The position numbers and the translations under genes were made by a program. Below, one piece after another: positions 34,244-48,029 of a DNA stretch of 64,000 nucleotides; positions within the stretch are counted from its first letter, which is position 1; every line of letters begins with the position of its first letter. Under the pieces are notes generated by a model that ran no database searches, was not told the origin of the DNA, and saw only the letters and a program-made list of their open reading frames with translations. Source of the DNA: Pyrrhosoma nymphula (lineage: Eukaryota; Arthropoda; Insecta; Odonata; Coenagrionidae); assembly GCA_963573305.1 (NCBI GenBank), contig OY754333.1, positions 14,220,599-14,284,598 on the forward strand, read 5' to 3'.

Positions 34244-36408
34244 TACTGAGTGAATCTTCATTAAGAAATTACATGTCATCAGTAATACAGGCTATCATAT
34301 GACTGTCAAGGTATTATTTTTCTACATTCCCTTAGGAATCACTCAATTGTCAGGTTAATTCTCCAGTACGAAATTTACATTAATTTCTTATTAGAGTACT
34401 CAATAATATGAATTATGGGCGTAGAAATTCCTACACAAAATGATGACGTGCAATCAAATTCCTAAAATAATCTTACAAAGTTTTTTATCCATATTGTATA
34501 GAAGAATTTTATCCAAATAAAATGAATTTCAGCAATATTTTCTAGATAAAAAATGACTGAAAAGAATACCAATTTGATTTTCTATTCTTAGGATGGACTT
34601 ACACTGTCAGCTTTCCGCTACCAGCAAGTTTTTTCTGCAAGATCTGGCGGAGGAATTTATTCCGAGGATTGCACTGCTACGTTTACTCCTAAGTTCTGCA
34701 AGCGGACTTGTAAAGTCGTTTACATCTGCAGTATACGTCAAAAGTAGCTTACTGCAATTAACATGCGCAAAAAATTTCCAGTGTAAAGAAATGCGAAATT
34801 TTTAGTTCTAGTAGATAACGTTTTAATCAAATTTATAAAATTATGCTAAAACACAAAAAGGCTTCTACTTGAGTATTTTTCTTTCTCGATGTTTCGACTC
34901 TGGAGCGTAAGCATCTGAACCACATCAGCATTTTAGCAACCACCATTGCAGAATCTAATTTACCTGTAATTGAGACATTTTAAAAGTCATTGAATGCATT
35001 CATTGGATGGAAAAACTGTCTACTGAAATACTAATTATATAACTTGACAAGGGGTGTAAATGAAAGCTTGTTCTAGCATCTAAAATCTTTCATTTTCGTG
35101 ATCAATTGAATTCTGCTCGAGATGAAATGGCAATACAGCAATACAGATGAATATACTATAGGTATTAGCTAACACAGTTGAATATATACATTAGATAACG
35201 CACTATAATTATGAAATTTTGGATTAAATCATTTGGAAAACGTTTCTACGGGGTAGAAAAGGAAAAAAAACCTCACCTTAAGATGCATTCATTTATTTTG
35301 GAAATTATCCAAGAATTGGTAAATTTAAGGAGTCGAAATCGGAAATTTTAATTCTAATATGACCACAAGTATATGTGTACATTTTGGAACCATGTATTTC
35401 AGTTCTGTTTTCCTTATTCCAGAAATTAGACAAAAGAAGTATAAATATTTCATAATTTCCAGGAATTATCAATGCACGAATAATTAAACAAGTCTCAGAT
35501 ATGAGGAATCAACAGCATCAGTTTCCTTTTTTTTTTAAATTTCTGCTTCTACGGTATGGCGACTTGAATCATAAGCAGATGTGGCATTATCGCAGTGTTG
35601 ATTAACACAAATTTAATGATTTTACGGTTGCCACTTCTTTAGTCTCCTCTCCTCAAATGTGCCGGGATATTAAGCAAAAGAATTGGAACATTATATAGGA
35701 TTTTAGAATATTGAAATGCGGTAGATGAGTTCATAGTAGAGAAGTGATTTCAGGCATAATGGACATCGACATTTATATCCTTGGGAATTTTTAGTCTACT
35801 TCATTTATACCGTATAGGTTACTAATCCCATTACTCCTAATGGATTATACATACTATTTTAGCCGAAACATCGATCGCTCATTTTAGATCTTAAATAGGT
35901 TGCCAAGCTTAACTGATTTAATCGATAAAATAATAATTTTTAGTGAAGTATATGTAACATTTTTTTCCTCATTTGAATATGTCATGTTAGATAAAAATAT
36001 CCATAGAACCAGTAATCGTGCTAGCATTTGTAATCTCTTGAAATTAAAAATATAACAATTAATTTTTCAATCAGTAATTTGAGCAGATTTTCGCAGCTAA
36101 GCTTAGGGAGGTCATAACGCATGTATTCGATGGCATATACAAAAGACAATGTGATACTAAATTTGCCCTTAACCGTAAAAATACCGTGCCACAGACCGCC
36201 ACCATTTTAAAATATGATTTATTTCTTAAAAACTTTACTTCATTACTGGATTCTTCGAAATCCATCCCAATTATTAGTGTCGTAATATCTAATTGAATCT
36301 TGTTGAATTATTCATCTGTTACTAAATAGTTTTTCTTCAACTAATTTCCTAATCAATTACCCTGCAGTTTATCACACCTCATGCATGTATTTTAATTATC
36401 CTTATACA
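34244..36408. other. AT-rich intergenic DNA, nothing recognised
   Basis: A more GC-rich patch at 34590-34760 has a 70-codon frame without recognisable domains. The rest is AT-rich. Confidence 0.5.
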
Positions 36409-36656
36409 TGTGACTTATATTTATTTGGTTAAGGTCTGTCTAGTTACAGACCTCATCCAAAGGTAGGAGAAAACTCGTTGAAAGTAGTAGTGGGCCTGAA
36501 TAGAATTGAAAAAGGTACTATAATATATCCTTTTGCCTGTGACTTATATTTATTTGGTAGAGGTCTGTCTAATTACAGACCTCATCCAAAGGTAGGAGAA
36601 AACTCGTTGAAAGTAGTAGTGGGCCTGAATAGAATTGAAAAAGGTACTATAATATA
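36409..36656. repeat. 129-bp tandem duplication, two nearly identical copies
   Basis: TGTGACTTATATTTATTTGG begins both units (36409 and 36538), and both end at GGTACTATAATATA. Only a handful of substitutions separate them. Each unit contains AGGTCTGT, a 6-nt loop and ACAGACCT, an 8-9-bp-stem hairpin. The high identity implies a recent duplication. Confidence 0.95.
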
Positions 36657-38263
36657 ATTTTCCGTCATAGCGCATAAATATCATTCATATTACTGGACTT
36701 CGAAGCATTGAGTGGAAAAAATAAGTTAACGTTGGAAAGACCTCTCAAATTCTGCTAAAAAATAAAAAAATTTGGTAAAGTTATCCATTAGTCGATCCTG
36801 AGGGGAAAGAGCAAAACTGTTTCAGTGCCAGAAAAAATCGCTGCGGTGCCATCCAGCAGTGTTCTTGAAGTAAATCACACTGCGAGAAAGATAACCCGAG
36901 GCAGGAGGAGTGGAACAAAAAATATGCTCGGTGATGAGAGAGGAGATGAAAATGACACTGGTAAATTGTCTCACCTCTTGTGGGAAGTTGAGTCAAGTGG
37001 GGACAAGAATAATTAGGAGACATTATGGCAAATAATGGTAACCACTAAGCTAAGGGTACCTTACACCACACCATATGCACAGCGGATACCCTGAGGGTAC
37101 ACCTAATGTGGATACCAATGGTGTGAATGAGTAAATGAAAGGTTCAGCGTTTAATAGCAATTAGTTTTATCAGATCGTCTCCCATCTGCGTATTTTGTTA
37201 ATTCTGAAATTAAAATTGTTTAAGTTGAGAAAAATATTTCAAAATGTTTATTTTTCTATGATTTTACATTTCGATAACAGTGAGAGTTTTAGAAAAAGTA
37301 TTTTTTGAATTTTCTGTCAATATTTACTAGATGTTGCATCGCTGATGTTGAATTGAATTACTTCGATATTTTTCAAATATCACTTGGCCATATTGCAAAA
37401 TTAAAATTTTTTTGTTGATTTTTTGTAGAATGGAACAAATGTGGTTTATTTTTTTAACTTTTAAACGATTTTTGTCCATGGTGCCAACCTCCGAACTTGA
37501 ACGAAAGACAGAGAGACGTCTTCTGCAGACCGGGAGGGGTTGGGACAACAGGGTTGTTCATGCTCGGAAGGGTGGGCCGCGTCCGTTTGGGGGGTGGGAC
37601 GACCTAAATATTCCCCCCCAAGTGATCGATGGACAGCCAAGGCGGAAATCCGAGCCATTCGCTTGATGCGTCCTGATGGATTTAAAAAGCCCTCCTCTCG
37701 CCTGCGAGCCGCCCTCCTGGGAAATGCTGATGACTGATTCAGGGACCTCTGTGAAGTGTTTGGCAGCCGGTCAAAACTGTGACGCCGCTCCACACTCCAA
37801 TCGTCCCTCCAACATCTCCCGGGTGACTGACCGGTACACACGTTCCAAACATTATTCCAACCCAGGAAACTTATCCAACGGTTTTCCTTGGCTTGGACAA
37901 ACTGGCGTTTTCAAGTGTTTACCATGCACCATTATGAATATATTTATTAGTTTATAAGTAATGAGGGTAGTTGAGAGAAACTATTAAGATAGTTTGAGAG
38001 AGATTTTTCCCAAGTCAAAATAGAGACCGTATTAATTTTTTCCATAAACATAAAACCATAAAAATCTATTTTGATAAATTGTAAGAAGCATGAAGTAAAT
38101 ATTGTAATGTTAATGCCGTAAAAATAATGTGTTACATGACTGGAAATCTCAATAATTCACTAAATATGAACACATAAGTATTTAAATTGACTATTTTGTT
38201 CACACATTACGGTGAAAACGCCTTCACAACTGAAGCATTTTGTGATTCTGCAAACAAAAGGCG
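36657..38263. other. Intergenic DNA with GC-rich patch at 37540-37870
   Basis: The GC-rich patch opens frames on both strands (up to 126 codons, 37461-37841 minus) with Arg/Ser-rich predicted products and no known domain. A short frame at 36825-37016 is likewise unrecognised. Confidence 0.4.
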
Positions 38264-38311
38264 GTGGGCAATCAATTTATTCCTAATAATAGGAATAAAT
38301 TGATTGCCCAC
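38264..38311. repeat. Near-perfect inverted repeat, 22-bp stem, 4-nt loop
   Basis: Positions 38264-38285 are the exact reverse complement of 38290-38311, with the loop ATAA between. The core reads GGGCAATCAATTTATTCC. No duplication or TIR element surrounds it. It could be the centre of a foldback, a small-RNA hairpin, or a replication-slippage product. Confidence 0.95.
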
Positions 38312-40500
38312 AGGAAGCAAGGAAACTATACATTTAATTTTCAGAATCCATCTATTTATAATAAATTATTCATTAAAAAAAAGAGTCTCTTTGGTGTGCA
38401 TAACCATACCATTTTCCATGGAAAACGGGTTCTAACTTTTGGCACATATCTCAAAAAGCATTGCGGAAAGTGTTTAATATTTTGGTATCTTTGGATAGAT
38501 GAGATATCTTTATTTGTAATAAAGCCAACTTCATTGAATTATATTTTAAATGATATTTCGCTGCGACTACCTTACCTTTATGCACCAATTTAGGCCCAAC
38601 TAATGATTAAATATTTCTTACATAGTTATTTAAAGTGAGAGTTAAACTCTTTAATTATAATTAAATTACCTTTGAAAATAATACATAGAGATAATTCAAG
38701 GTGTGAAATGAGGAAAATGTGAGGAAAATTTTGTGATTTTTTTAGATGGGTACGATGGGTCTTATTAAGATCCCTACTTCTCAAAGACACCCTCTTTTAA
38801 TCCACACTTTTATTTGTGAGTTAACTCGGGACTAAGTAGGTGCAGCAGAAAACATCATTGCTATATCACATTTGACTCATCAAATACTTTAAAATAAATA
38901 CGCCATGTTCACGTATGTTAGTTAATAATAAAATGCAGATGGTTTATGTAAATACGTTGAAATAGTAGAGACGACAGTTTCGGCCGGAATTCGCTATTCA
39001 ACGGAAGCAAATATATGCAGGGGAATCCGTCAATTTAACTGAAGTAGTTCATTACCCAGCTACTAGAACCATGGAGCTATAAAAAACATAATGAATCTGG
39101 AGTATGGTAAGTGAAAATGTTTTTACTACCATACGAAGAAAGAGAGTCCATAGCCAAGCTTGACCATGCAGGAAAATGAAGAGGATAATATAAGCTGAAA
39201 TGAGAATCCCTGTCATCGCACGAGATTTACTAGAGTAAACTTTATTCAGACTCAACTTAAGGGTAAATTCACTCATAACCAGCATTATAAACAAGAAGAA
39301 GACCTCCAACATTGCAAAAATTCCTGAGATAGAATACTATTGCAGTGATTTCCTATCGGATGCGCTGGATTTCACTCCAAGGAGAGAAAATGGTACACCT
39401 AAGAGGAACATTAGGCCAGCCTCAATGCCAAAGGCCTTCTCTTCCTCAATTAACCCAATTACCTCAACTATTGTCCAATGCCATTAGCTAATAATTTTCA
39501 ACTAGGATCCCTTTTTACTCTAATATACAAAATATAACGAATATCGCGAGGGAAAATCGCGGTAGGAATTTAAAGAAGGCTGATAGAGGGAACGGATGTC
39601 AAACAAAGGCGTAATTACTTTACGATGAAGAGAATGACTCACGTTGGAATGTTAAATATGGCCTGGAGAGAGAGATATGAGTGAATATTGTTAGGTTTTT
39701 GGATTAATTGGTAAGCCAAAATTATACAATGGATTTATTGCTTGGAGAGTAGATAGTATAGACAGGAATTATAAACATCGTTAATGGAAATTTTGATCAT
39801 AAATGGAGTAATGAGACGATAACTGAGGGTAGCTCATTTGTAAAGTCACCACATTTTCGATTGTATGCGTAACAACGAGTGCGATATCGATAAAAATTTA
39901 ATACCACATCGGTGAAAACACCAAGAAAAAAATAAAATTGAAAGTCAAATTCCTTCAGCGATTACCCCATCCTGCCTCCATGGGACAAAAAATCTTATCT
40001 CCTATCGAATTCCGGGTTTTGTATAATCTATTGCCGCATTTCACAACTTAAACCACATAATTTATATAAAATTGATCCACTATTTTTTTATAATTTTCTC
40101 CTCAGAAAAGTTGTTAACACTTCTTCCTGGTGTCTTTGCTCTGATTATATCAGGGTAAGCACTAAGAGGTCAAGACGAAACTCAGTTTATATCGGCCTCA
40201 TTGAAACTTAAAATTAAAAATGTTAATATAGTGGTCATGAATCATGATAAATCCTTATTCAATAGACACAATTAGTGCGCAATAAACTTTTTTCACCGCT
40301 TGTCTCTATCAATAATTCAATAAAGTAACTGTTACATGACACCATACCCACGGTATGATACCGTGCAATATAATTCTGAATTTCCTGAGAGATATGCGGT
40401 ATTTTAATCACCAAAAGGCTTGAAAATATTTGAGAGGGCGAAAGGAATTGCCTTTCGCTGGAACCGACTCGTCCGCTAAACGACGCGAGAAACTCGGGGA
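38312..40500. other. AT-rich intergenic DNA, nothing recognised
   Basis: The frame at 38264-38593 starts in the hairpin and continues for 109 codons without a recognisable domain. The frame at 39052-39312 (minus) is hydrophobic and AT-driven. Neither is supported as a gene. Confidence 0.5.
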
Positions 40501-40504
40501 GTAA

Positions 40505-41110
40505 AAATTACAGAATATTTAAGCCTCTTAATAGTGGAGAGGGGGATAAGGGGTAAAGAAAGCAGGCTACGGAGGCAGAGAGAGCAAAACTAGAAGGGCG
40601 TTTGAAGCCGTCCACGTCTGGCACCCTCCTTAATGTAATTAAACGGCGTTGATTGGCTGCGATGGGATTGCTGGGGGAAGGGGGGGGGAGAAAGTGGGCG
40701 GACGGGCGGGTGGACATCGGCCACTGGCCATTCTGGGGCCACGGGCACCACAACCACTCGCTCCTCACACCACACTACCCTCCCATCCCATCATCGACCA
40801 CTTCAATTTCTCCCATCCCCTCACGTCCTGCTTAAATTCCTCTCCCTTAAATTCCCCAAAATTCGGCGCGGTTCGCTGACGAGTTGGGCGCAAGGGCCGA
40901 GGACGCGTCCTCAGCCGCCGACGACGACACCGCCCCTTCCCCCTTCGCGGCGGAATTGAAATGTCGGCCGTTTTATTAGGGAAGGGTTTTGGGAAGCGGA
41001 GAGACTGGTGGTGGGAGAAGTAGGGTAATGGAGAGTGGGTTTAGGGTACCGAGCCGAAGGGATCGGGAAAGATCAGGGACGTGGACGAGTGCTTGCGACG
41101 AGTGACACCG
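40505..41110. promoter_or_regulatory. GC- and CpG-rich island, possible promoter
   Basis: About 600 bases stand out from AT-rich flanks with dense CG dinucleotides, for example at 40862-40935 (GGCGCGG, GACGCGTCC, GCCGCCGACGACGAC) and 40945-40970 (TTCGCGGCGG). GGGCGG boxes are present. Overlapping open frames on both strands reflect composition. No downstream exon was recognised, so a promoter role is only a possibility. Confidence 0.35.
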
Positions 41111-44100
41111 AAAAGGGTTGAAGACAGGAAGGAGTTTGAAGCAGTAAAGGGGTGAAACGTATGTTTACCGTCACATCCTCTTTAACGTATTTTAAAGTTT
41201 AGCTCGCAGGGTAGACGTAGAAGGGGTTGCCATAGCAGTAATGTTAAATACAGAATTGAACCCGTACCTACTTGAAGTTTGCTTTCATAGGTTTCCGTCG
41301 CGTGCGTTGTTGTTTGCTGACAACGGCTTACAATATACATTCTAAAATGTATTTTATATTATTTATTTCGGATTTTTTCCGAACAATTGCGCATGAATAA
41401 GGTATGTGCGCAGCAGATGGGTAACTTGAATAGCAGCTGGCGGAGTAAACATCCTGTGTGCGTAAACAGAGTAGTCTCGTGTAGCCTTTCAGCGTCACAT
41501 ATAAGGAGGTAGATACTATCAGGTGCAAATTCAAGCAGAATGGAATATATTTGAAGCAGTTAAAGAATAGAAGAATAGAATTAGAAAAGTAATAGTACCC
41601 ATTTGGAAACCTCCTATTATGTTTGCCATATTTCAGCCATCTACTCATTACCATCATCATAATGACTGTCATCAATCCAAAGATTAGTTTTCAGCAGCTC
41701 TCGACTCTTCTCTACAATCAGATATGAGTTGTATTTCTTCTTGAGTTTTCACTTGACGTTCCTCATAATTGTTTGTTCTCTGCTATTCAATTTTGGCCTT
41801 CCAGAGATTTTATTCTCATTTACTTCTCCTCACATCATTGTTCTCTGTTCTGTCGCAAAATGCATCAAATCGCTGACGTCGACAAAGTCAAAAAGCCTAA
41901 ACCTGCTTGCACTTAATACAAGAAAAAATTAAGCAGATATTACCTTTGTCAATCCCAGGTTATTACATGATCAATAATGTATTAAGGTTTCCCTGCATTA
42001 AGAAATTGAGGTCTGCATTGTCAGGTTTTTTGTGGGTGAGTGCGTACGTTGTCCAATGATGACAGCAGTTTCAACTGAACTGACGATGCGGAGTGTTGGT
42101 CATCCGCATACAAGACGGCTGAAAGTGCTGATTGTCTCTGATTGAATTACTCGCTTAAAAATGAGGAGCATAGCTGGTCACAAACCAAACAGACATATGC
42201 AAACATATTACACAAATAATTATAGATCGTATATCACGTAAATGATATAAAATGTATCATACGGAATTCTAAAAACTATTTTCACCATAGAAAGTAATTG
42301 GCTGCTTCAATATGAACAATATTAGGCTTGAAATATTATCTTCGATATGGCTCGAGACAAAAGTACGCCTCGGAAGGCAATCTGTGAGGCTGCCTGAATC
42401 TTCTCACTAGGAACCATCGGTCGAGAAGTCAATTACGAATCATTGAGGAAGGTTTGTATAAAAACAATCACTTTTCAACTAAAATAAACATGAGGAATGT
42501 AATCCTTATGTATTAAAGTTGACTCGATCGCGGGTGTAACTGGGAGGCTTTTTAAAGATGTCGAAAAATTTCAAATCTGCATCAGAAAAAAAACTTTAAT
42601 TGCGCGAAGATATCATGATGCCAGTTCATTAAGCGACAACAAAGCAATGTAATGATCATTTTTAAGGTCAGTAACTTGAGCATACCATTCAATCAGATTA
42701 TTTGCGTTAAGTGAGCTCTATCCTTCCCACTTCAGTCAACATATTTTTTTGTAACACTTAATCAAAATGTACTCGGGTTTTTTTTTAAACTCCCAATGAT
42801 TTTTCACTCACGAGTCCTTGAATTCACTTGCAATTGGTATAAAACTCGCTCTCTACTCATGACTTAATCACATAGTAATAATTTATCTTCATTATATACG
42901 TACTAAAGATGTGCAAGTCACCATGGCAGCAATAAGTATGAAGTCTTCCAACCGGTGATAACCACGGCTAATAGTAAATAGCTCAACGAGCCGTTCACAC
43001 GGCTATTTAGTCGACCAAGGCTATAGCTACGTTAAAATGGTGCATGAGTTGCGACTTAGTGTGATTCTCCTGACTCACCAGACAGGACGAACAATATACC
43101 AGAGATGGACAGGTCGGTGGTCACTGAGAGGAGTCTGCAAATTGGGGAACGACACAGTGTAACAGTCAATTAACTCGGGTTTTACGTCATCCCTGACAGA
43201 TCGCCGTCGGTGAGAACGACGGTAATGCAACGTTGTCCGACGTTTTGGCTTCTATGAAACTCGCAGCTCTCATGGTGATTTAAGCCTTGCTCCCATCGGC
43301 ATGACATCGAGTTCATTATGGCGAGCTGAAGTGCTTCATTGCGATGTATTGCCGAGAAATGGGTGGCAAACTTTTTTCCCTTTTTTTTTGAGGAAGTGTT
43401 TTTCTCCTACTAACAGTACACCCATGCATTAGGCCACCTACTTAATATGAATTTCGGCTGGAAACTAAGGATAAAAATGCTCTTGTCGATCCGTCGCAAT
43501 AGCAAATTTGGCGGTAAGAACTGCAGCCAATCAGTGAACACCTTTATTCCGGCTAGGGAAGCGAATGACGTAAAATACGAGGCTAAGATGGTGGTCTTTT
43601 TTATATCATATTACCGTGACAACATTGTTAAATTTTCATTTCTTTGTTTCCCAAATCACCACATTTCAAAGGATTATGGTTTTCAAAGCATGTGTATTAT
43701 TTTCATTGACAGTACTTTAATTCTCCTGGTACGTACATTAGGTACCGTATAAATTGGAGAACACATTGTATTACTTATAAAGGTATGCATTACTTACAAT
43801 TAAGGGAAATGATAGTAGCGAAACAGGGATGTATATTCATGGTAAAGGAAATTTCCTAATTTTAGCTGCAAGCCAATGATATGTGGGTCAAATAAAATTA
43901 TAATTCGGAGAAATTTTTAATGTTTCAACAATTATTATGCCCTACGTTCGATAACGAGTGCTGCAATACTTTGGGGTCTTGTAGTATCACATACCTAAAT
44001 AAGAATGGCTACTTAATGTTGTTGCTGTATTCACTATGATCTACAAAGAGGAAACTAAAATACGCAATTCCTCATTTACTTACCACATTAAGTAACAATC

Positions 44101-45890
44101 CAAGAGCCATAAGAAAAGCATCGACGGTATAACTTGCAAATTAATTATGATCAAATATAAGGCTCGCAAAATGGGTCACGATTAAATCACCACTGAAATT
44201 ATAAAAGTACAATTAAGACGTCTGAACTAAGTTCTTTTAATTTTTGCCTGTGTACACTTATTCAAAGAGCATACACATATTATCAACTATTCGATGTAAC
44301 AAATTTTAAGGATCAGTGAATTAAGTATTTCTGTGAATTATATTATATTATAAGAACTGTGAATTAAGTATTTCCAACTGTGGTACATACCGGCGCTTTC
44401 TCCTTTTAAGTATTTCTACGTGTCACCCTCATATAAGAGAACGCCCCACCTACCAGTGCTCTATGGTGTAATTGATTTAATGAAATATCAATTCACTGTA
44501 TAGTAAAACTAAGTGTTTTTTGAGAGCTCTCCTGTGTAAGGAATTAAATGAGCAAGCATATCACCAGCTAAATTAAGTTAAATTTTCATTTTTAATTCCA
44601 TCAAACATTAAGATTTTAATTTTTACAAATTACACTGGGATAATAATGACCCGGAATGAAAAATAGTAAGAAAATTATTTCTTACTTTTCAAAGGTGACT
44701 TATTGCATTAGAACTTAATAAGGCAAAGGATGACTTCCCCTGACAATAATTTATTGGAGTCGATGACTAAAGAGAACACTAATGGAAAAATAAAATTAAA
44801 TACAAATTTTACTTCACATTACGAGTTTCTCCCTCGTAAAATGCTGGCATTTGTAAACATTTGGACAAAATTTGAGTTAAACGTTTTAGAAGACATTAAG
44901 TTTCTCTTAATACCATTTCAAAACATCGATAATGTTTCCATCTTCCTTCTCCCTTACGTTTCCTGGAGTTTGAGGCAGGTTTCAAATATGGTAATTAGAG
45001 TGTGTCCAAGATTGAAGCGCAGTTGACATAAATACAGCCAATTTGTAAACACGTCCCATGCGTTTTGGGGGAAGGGATACAAGTGGCCGAACAATCCATG
45101 ATGGTGGGCTTTGTTTAAAACCTACAATCGTGAAAAAATTATTTGCTCTTCATTTTTCTTGTTCATCTTCATCTTCATCATAATTGTAAGCCAAATCTTT
45201 ATATTTCAACTGCAATGCTATCTTGGACGGACTAATTCAAAATGCATAACTATTTTATTTTCTTAAAAAACGAAGTAAAGCAAAGTTAATAGGACCACTA
45301 TCTAATGATGCAATGAAAATACCGTGGCCGTGGTACATAGCTTTTTTTATTATTTATTGTTCTTAAAATATTGCTCTAATTAAAATCGAGATATTGGAAC
45401 GCAGTTACCTGAATTTATATCGCATTGAATAACACTATATGTAGTTCTATAACATTAGAACTTGAATATTAAGCCTAGATTGAAATATATGCCAATAAAA
45501 ATTAGAGCCGTATCCACACTCGTTAGGCGTTAGGGAGCATGGATTTGGCTACCTAAACTTTGGGCAGCTAACAGAAAGGGACCTTGTGTTTGGCCGGCCT
45601 TCGCAAGTGTCGCCATCTGTTGAACTGGAAGCAAACGAAGGACAAGGGAAATAGGTATGTGATAATGTTTTGAACAAATGACCCTCATGACTAGTGCTGT
45701 TTGAAATTGAATTTAGATTATAATACATTTCCTCATTATTTTCGTAGTTGCGCAATATTATGTGGTTAATTCGTGACATTGAGATTGATATAGCTAAATT
45801 CCGTGACTTACAGAGTATAGCGTAGCTCGTACTTATAGCTTTTGATCAATGTGTTTGTATCTTTCTAAGTTCGTGGTTTGTATCAATGTT
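41111..45890. other. Intergenic DNA, nothing recognised
   Basis: AT-rich, with scattered open frames (for example 41328-41675 minus, 43447-43752 plus, 44730-45026 plus) that lack recognisable domains. A locally symmetric stretch near 42960-43025 (CGGCTA and TAGCCG motifs) may be a degraded small TIR element. Confidence 0.5.
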
Positions 45891-45894
45891 TCTT

Positions 45895-46085
45895 TTTTGG
45901 TAGATGGCGATTCGTGTTGGACTGAGCAGTTTATTAAATTTGTGATTGTGTATTTATCCGTGTCTTTTAGCAGTATAAAGCACGTATTTTTAGTTTTTGC
46001 ACATTGTAATTGTATTAACTTTCACCGCTATGGCAGATAACGAATCGTGTTAGACTGAGCAGTTAATTGCATTTGTGATCGTTTA
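45895..46085 (+). repeat. Diverged two-copy duplication, possible coding origin
   Basis: ATTCGTGTTGGACTGAGCAG (about 45910-45929) recurs as AATCGTGTTAGACTGAGCAG 133 bases later, each followed by TTTGTGATYGT. The first copy can be read as SCWTEQFIKFVIVY and the second as SC-stop-TEQLIAFVIV. This loosely resembles the N-terminal helix of MADF-type DNA-binding domains, but the match is short. An exon remnant of a mobile element is possible. Confidence 0.4.
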
Positions 46086-46790
46086 GGTAATAGCTTCAAT
46101 TCGAATTTTATATTATCCCTGTACTGTACTTTCCTTTAGCGTTCATTATAAATACGTCTGTTTAAGGTCATATCCAGCCATTACATGATATCCATTTAGT
46201 ATTCGACATCCTTTGGATGTTCATAGGATGAGATTCTATAAGGTTCATGCAGTGACATCCATATGGAGGCCACGAAATGATGTCCAATGGACATGATGTA
46301 AAATAAATCTTAAATTCGGCAGCCAAAACAGCCACGACAATGAAGCCAGTTGTCAAGTATCGAATCGAGATCGCTGACGAACAAAAAATCATATCGCCTA
46401 CCAATCAATTATAATTACCAAAAAGGTGTAGCTAAAATGGTGGTAATGCTTTCCCAAGAGCGCAAATATTTCAATAAAGGTAAAATGGCTCTGAAAAAAT
46501 GACGCACCTACGACTAAAAATAATTGTCTAAACTCTTCGAACCTGGCCATAACAAAATCACTTTAACAAAGCTCACAGGAGTGTATTTCCTCATTTTTCT
46601 TGGCTAAAAATATGCTTGCCTAAATAAAAGCGGAGGACGTAGTGTTCTGGCCTGTAAAGCTTTAGATTGAAAAGTAACCAACCAGACTTATTCATTACTA
46701 GGGAAGATAGAGAGAAAATGTTTTTATTGCCATGCAGTTATAGTGAGTTTGACCACTGTGATACCTTCAATTGTGATGTTTTATATAATA
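46086..46790. other. Intergenic DNA, nothing recognised
   Basis: An open frame at 46168-46404 on the minus strand has no recognisable domain. Confidence 0.5.
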
Positions 46791-46802
46791 CGATCGAAAA
46801 TA

Positions 46803-46821
46803 CCCGTTGATTCTCAACGGG
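46803..46821 (-). terminator. Helitron 3' terminal hairpin, left copy
   Basis: CCCGTTGATTCTCAACGGG on the plus strand, a hairpin with an 8-bp stem and 3-nt loop. It is the mirror image of 52177-52195. In Helitrons this hairpin acts as the stop signal for rolling-circle transfer. Confidence 0.85.
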
Positions 46822-47129
46822 ATAAAATTGTCTTTAAAATGATGAGGTAGTGCTTTTTATACCAAAGGGTATGATTTCCAGCAGAATAAAATATAATGAA
46901 ATCGCTTTTAAATTTATATCAGAAAGATAATAATCGAAAACCGAATAATGGTATGCTGATAATACATACATGATGGTTTATATTTAAATCGAAACTTAGT
47001 GGAAAGCGGAAGGTCCCCGTTGAAATTCAACGCGTGTGAAAAACATTGAACTTATTTTATAAGAAAACCACAAATCCTGAAGAATAGTGTCAGCATGGTC
47101 ATTTGAGGAGTTTGTAACTTATCTTACAC

Positions 47130-47580
47130 GTTGTGCTTATTGTAGTAGACATGCTGACCATTTTCCATGTGAACGGAGAGATGAGTTACCATTGGTCCTC
47201 TTTCATGACGGGAAACCCAAAAATGGGCCTCACAGACTGATTACTACTTAAATAGCACCCAGGTTGATAGATGGTCACCTGGTCCCTCCGATTCTCTTGA
47301 GCCGTCTTCTGAGTGAATGACGGCTTCATCGCTTCTCTAATATACATACATATATATGAATTTAATGACTTCATTGAGTTGCGCTATTCAACTTCGATAT
47401 GTGCATTTAGTATCTTAATCAGGTTTGGAAAGTAGGGTACAATCCAGCGGTTGACAACGTCAAAAGGAGCATTTGTAGCGGCAGACATGTTTATTTGACC
47501 ATTGAATTCACCATCACCCGGGTGGTGAGAAGCATGTAGTAACGTCATTACAGTTTCCGCCATCTTAAAACAGAGTAAAG
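47130..47580 (-). pseudogene. Helitron Rep-domain remnant, left copy
   Basis: Minus-strand reading gives NAPFDVVNRWIV near 47490-47450 and, at 47374-47186, MKSLNSYICMYIREAMKPSF and YLSSNQSVRPIFGFP. It corresponds to the right-arm frame but has stops and a shifted end. Confidence 0.8.
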
Positions 47581-48029
47581 TTACGAAACAGATGGATTTA
47601 TATTTGAACCAGATTTATAGTTGGTTAACCCACCGTAGGTTGGGTTGGGATGAAATTTGTGCGGTTCATAGCTTAACCCGAGAAAAACCACGGGGAGATA
47701 TTACTTACCATTACTATTCGCTGCACATAAATGTTATTGCACGTTAAATTGCTAGCATAGCCTCTTTAATTCCTTTATGTGTATCGTTTACTACGTAAGT
47801 GTTCTCTCATACGCATGCAGTACCCCTATGAGAGCTAGTTTGAGAATAGATTTTGAAGAGTAAACATGTTGTAAATTGCATTGAATTATCGATTACCCCC
47901 CGAAGCAACGTATCATGGGGCCCTTGGGACTCTGGGCCCGTCTTATACAGATTTAATTTCTACGTGTGATGATGGGCCTGTAGGAAAACATGATATTTAA
48001 ATGCTTGAGCCATGAATATCCTTTGAAAT

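Noticed and set aside
37461..37841. 126-codon minus-strand frame
   Set aside because: It lies in a GC-rich patch where both strands are open. No motif is recognised.
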